Positions 61,028-64,000 of a DNA stretch of 64,000 bases are shown here, piece by piece. Each line of letters starts with the position of its first letter. Position 1 is the first letter of the stretch. Location of the stretch: positions 62,001 through 126,000 of the forward strand of contig JANNKH010000006.1 of assembly GCA_031396205.1 (NCBI GenBank), written 5' to 3'. Source of the stretch: CAISIP01 sp031396205 (lineage in GTDB: Bacteria > Pseudomonadota > Gammaproteobacteria > Burkholderiales > Burkholderiaceae_C). The notes under the pieces are model-generated. The model did not search any database. It was not told where the DNA came from and saw only the letters and a program-made list of their open reading frames with translations. Position numbers and translations under genes: made by a program.

Positions 61028-63985
61028 TCATGCCGACTCGATGTTGCAGACCGTGGTCTTGCTCTCTTGCATCATCGTCACGCTGTCATAGCCGTAGGTG
61101 GTGGCGGTATTGACCGCCTCGCCACGCACGATCGGAGCCGCCCCGTTGGGGTAATAGGCCAGCATGTCGGCGCCCTGCCAGCGTCCCGAGAAGTGGAACG
61201 GCAGAAACACCGTGTCAGGGCCGACCCGCTCGGTTACCAGCGCCTGCACATTGAGCCGGGCTCCGGTCGGGGTCGATACCCAGGCCCGCCCGCCATGGCG
61301 GATGCCTTTTTCGGCCGCGACCTTCGGGTTGATCTCGACGAACATCTCCTGCTGCAATTCGGCCAGCCAGGGATTGGAGCGGGTTTCCTCGCCACCACCC
61401 TCGTACTCGACCAGGCGACCCGAGGTCATCACGAGCGGGAATTTTTCGTGGACCTTGTCCGCGATGTTCTTGTCCTGGATGGTCTTGTACAGCGTGGGCA
61501 GGCGCCAGAACGCCTTTTTGTCGGCGTGGGTCGGGTACTTGGCCTGCAAGTCCGCACGGTTGCCGTACAGCGGTTCGCGGTGCTGCGGAATGGCGTCCGG
61601 GAAATTCCACACCACCGCGCGGGCCTTGGCATTGCCGAACGGATGGCAGCCATGGTTCTGCATGAAGACGCGAATCATGCCGCCGGACGGATCCGTCTTC
61701 CAGTTCTTGCCCTCGGCGGCGACCTTCTCCGGTTCGGTCAACTCATCCCACCAGCCCAGCTTCTTGAGCAGTACATGGTCGAGCTCGGGGTATCCGGTAC
61801 TGATGTCGGCGCCCAGCGAATGCGATCCATCCTCGGCCAGCAGATTGGCGCCGTCGCGCTCGACGCCGAAGTTGGCGCGGAAGTTGCCGCCGCCGTCCAT
61901 GACATGGCGCGAGGTGTCGTACAGGTTGGCGCTGCCTGGATGCTTGAGCGACGCATTGCCGAAGCACGGCCAGGGCAGGCCGAAGTAGTCGCCGGTGAAG
62001 TCGTAGCCGGTTTCCTTGTCCTTGCCACCCACCGCCTTGAGCGTCTTGGGATCGAACAGATGCATGTTGCGCATGTGCGCCTTCAGCCGCTCCGGGCTCT
62101 GGCCGGTGTAGCCGATGGTCCAGACCGACTTGTTGATCTCGCGCAGAATGTCCTCGATCACCGGCTCGTCCATGCCGCCGACCTTGTGCATCGCAAAGTT
62201 CTTCGACAACTCTGCGGCAAACCCCAGCTTGCCGGCCAGCTGGTGCATGATCATGTGATCGCTGCGGCTTTCCCACAGCGGCTCGATGACCTTCTCGCGC
62301 CACTGCAGGGAACGGTTCGACGCGGTGACCGAACCGCTGGTCTCGAATTGTGTCGCGGCGGGCAGCAGGTAGACCGCGCGGTTCGGGTTCGCATCCTCGG
62401 GCTTGCCCGGCATCGCGGCCATCGAGGCCGTCGCCGAGGGATAGGGATCGACGACCACCAGCAGGTCGAGCTTGTCCATCGCCCGCTTCATCTCCAGGCC
62501 CCGGGTCTGCGAATTGGGCGCATGGCCCCAGAAGAACACCGCGCGCAGGTTGGAGTCCTGGTCGATCAGATCGTTGTTCTCGAGCACGCCGTCGATCCAG
62601 CGCGAGACCGTGATGCCGGGCTTGGTCATCATTGCCGGCGCGGCGAAGCGGCCCTTGATCCACTCGAAGTCGACCCCCCAGGTGTTCGCAAAATGCTTCC
62701 ACGATCCCTCGGCGATGCCGTAATAACCCGGCAGCGAATCCGGGTTCGGGCCGACGTCGGTCGCGCCCTGGACGTTGTCATGGCCGCGGAAGATGTTGGC
62801 GCCGCCACCGGACTTGCCGATATTGCCCAGCGCCAGTTGCAGGATGCACGAGGCCCGCACGATCGCGTTGCCGATGGTGTGCTGGGTCTGGCCCATGCAC
62901 CAGACGATGGTGCCCGGGCGGCTCTCGTTGAGCATGCTGGCGACGCGCAGCATCTGCTCTTCCTTGACACCACAGGCCTCCTCGACCTTGTCGGGTGTCC
63001 ACTTGGCCAGCACGTCTTCCTTGACCTTGTCCATGCCGTAGACGCGGTCGTCGATGTATTTCTTGTCTTCCCAGCCGTTCTTGAAGATGTGGAACAGCAG
63101 ACCGAACAGGAACGGGATGTCCGACCCCGAGCGGATGCGCACATACTCGTCGGCCTTGGCCGCAGTGCGGGTGAAGCGCGGATCGACGACGATCATCTTG
63201 CAGCCGGTCTCCTTGGCATGGAGCATGTGCAGCATGCTGACCGGATGCGCTTCCGCGGCATTGGAGCCGATATACAGCGCGACCTTGCTGTTGCGCATGT
63301 CGTTGTAGCTGTTGGTCATCGCACCATAGCCCCAGGTGTTGGCAACACCGGCGACCGTCGTCGAGTGGCAGATCCGCGCCTGGTGGTCGCAGTTGTTGCT
63401 GCCCCAGAAACTGACGAATTTTCGCAACAGGTAGGCCTGCTCGTTGTTGTGCTTGGAAGATCCGACCCAATACACCGCGTCGGGTCCGCTGGCCTTGCGC
63501 AGGTCCAGCAGCTTGGCGCTGATCTCGTTCAACGCCGTGTCCCAGGTGATGCGCTGATATTTGCCATCGACCAGTTTCATCGGGTAACGCAGGCGGTATT
63601 CACCGTGCCCGTGCTCACGCAGCGCGGCGCCCTTGGCGCAATGCGCACCCAGGTTGATCGGGGAGTCGAACACCGGCTCCTGGCGCACCCAGACCCCGTT
63701 CTCGACCACGGCATCGACCGCGCATCCCACCGAGCAATGGGTGCAGACCGTGCGCTTGACCGCGATCTTGCCGGTCCCGATCGCCGGCGCCGACGCGGCC
63801 TGCGCCTTCTTCACCAGCGACAGTTGCGTGGCCGCCAGACCCACACCCACACCGAGGCCGGACCGGCGCAGAAAGGCACGCCGGTCCATCGTCGGCAGGG
63901 CCTGCGACAAGCCGCGTCGCAGGCTGTGCACGAACGGGGCGCGAGCGGCATGATCCGCAGGCGCCGGTTTTCTGGTCAACAACAT
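61028..63985 (-). CDS. Tat-exported formate dehydrogenase alpha subunit
   Basis: The alpha subunit oxidises formate at a Mo/W-bis-MGD centre, here in the periplasm. The 985-residue protein has a Tat signal (MDRRAFLRRSG, RR at 35-36), a [4Fe-4S] site with Cys81, Cys84, Cys88 and Cys116, and the active-site segment ARICHSTTVAGVANTWGYGA in which Cys206 (codon TGC) replaces selenocysteine. The C-terminal molydopterin-dinucleotide domain includes VMTSGRLVEYEGGG. ATG 63985 has GGAG six bases upstream. It is complete and is first in the operon visible here. Confidence 0.95.
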   Translation of the reverse strand: MLLTRKPAPADHAARAPFVHSLRRGLSQALPTMDRRAFLRRSGLGVGVGLAATQLSLVKKAQAASAPAIGTGKIAVKRTVCTHCSVGCAVDAVVENGVWVRQEPVFDSPINLGAHCAKGAALREHGHGEYRLRYPMKLVDGKYQRITWDTALNEISAKLLDLRKASGPDAVYWVGSSKHNNEQAYLLRKFVSFWGSNNCDHQARICHSTTVAGVANTWGYGAMTNSYNDMRNSKVALYIGSNAAEAHPVSMLHMLHAKETGCKMIVVDPRFTRTAAKADEYVRIRSGSDIPFLFGLLFHIFKNGWEDKKYIDDRVYGMDKVKEDVLAKWTPDKVEEACGVKEEQMLRVASMLNESRPGTIVWCMGQTQHTIGNAIVRASCILQLALGNIGKSGGGANIFRGHDNVQGATDVGPNPDSLPGYYGIAEGSWKHFANTWGVDFEWIKGRFAAPAMMTKPGITVSRWIDGVLENNDLIDQDSNLRAVFFWGHAPNSQTRGLEMKRAMDKLDLLVVVDPYPSATASMAAMPGKPEDANPNRAVYLLPAATQFETSGSVTASNRSLQWREKVIEPLWESRSDHMIMHQLAGKLGFAAELSKNFAMHKVGGMDEPVIEDILREINKSVWTIGYTGQSPERLKAHMRNMHLFDPKTLKAVGGKDKETGYDFTGDYFGLPWPCFGNASLKHPGSANLYDTSRHVMDGGGNFRANFGVERDGANLLAEDGSHSLGADISTGYPELDHVLLKKLGWWDELTEPEKVAAEGKNWKTDPSGGMIRVFMQNHGCHPFGNAKARAVVWNFPDAIPQHREPLYGNRADLQAKYPTHADKKAFWRLPTLYKTIQDKNIADKVHEKFPLVMTSGRLVEYEGGGEETRSNPWLAELQQEMFVEINPKVAAEKGIRHGGRAWVSTPTGARLNVQALVTERVGPDTVFLPFHFSGRWQGADMLAYYPNGAAPIVRGEAVNTATTYGYDSVTMMQESKTTVCNIESA

Positions 63986-64000
63986 GGAACTCTCCAAAGT

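Noticed and set aside
63361..63380. Possible selenocysteine site in formate dehydrogenase
   Set aside because: The active-site codon is TGC (Cys206), not TGA, and the frame continues normally.

Overview
The window is a GC-rich, densely packed bacterial chromosome segment. Gene content, codon bias and gene order point to a betaproteobacterium of the order Burkholderiales. This is inferred from the protein families and from an intergenic repeat that resembles elements I associate with that order; no rRNA or tRNA is present to settle it. The genes suggest a heterotroph that gains extra electrons from reduced sulfur and formate, degrades phenylacetate and stores glycogen.

Layout: 0-3 kb holds an H1-like Lys/Ala protein, a small membrane protein and the Mg2+ transporter MgtE. 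3-12 kb is glycogen metabolism: a phosphohexomutase, glgA and glgC read leftward, and glgP and glgX read rightward. 12-15.4 kb is alkylation repair (an Ada-AlkA fusion and Ogt) plus an EamA transporter. 15.4-18.3 kb is the trkA-trkH potassium system. 18.6-26.2 kb holds a proline iminopeptidase and the phenylacetate upper pathway (paaABCDE, a DUF995-like gene and paaK), with divergent paaX and a clear operator-like inverted repeat between paaA and paaX.

26.2-39.7 kb is a sulfur-oxidation island. It contains a Cys-containing ArsR regulator, a YeeE-type sulfur transporter, a SoxW-like thioredoxin, a SoxH-like hydrolase, flavocytochrome c sulfide dehydrogenase (fccAB), and soxCD-YZ-AX-B followed by HbpS/GlcG-like and DsrE-like genes. 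Together these make a full Kelly-Friedrich thiosulfate pathway, including sulfane dehydrogenase SoxCD. A second ArsR gene upstream of soxC is broken by a one-base frameshift.

39.7-54.6 kb is housekeeping and envelope: YdcH, DUF502, a BON lipoprotein, a HIBYL-CoA hydrolase-like protein, a three-gene lipid A/undecaprenyl glycosyl-transfer set (GT2, LABN domain, ArnT-like), serS, ispH-fkpB, radC with an Smr gene, and an MFS transporter. 54.6-57.5 kb has a truncated-haemoglobin gene reduced to its two ends, next to an FtsX-type permease. 57.5-64 kb is a Tat-exported formate dehydrogenase operon (alpha, beta, small lipoprotein, gamma, small secreted protein, fdhD).

The least expected non-coding signal is a pair of intergenic elements (2942-3010 and 35769-35839). 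Their loops are conserved while their stems have changed in a compensatory way, as expected of a selected RNA fold. Each sits just downstream of a stop codon.
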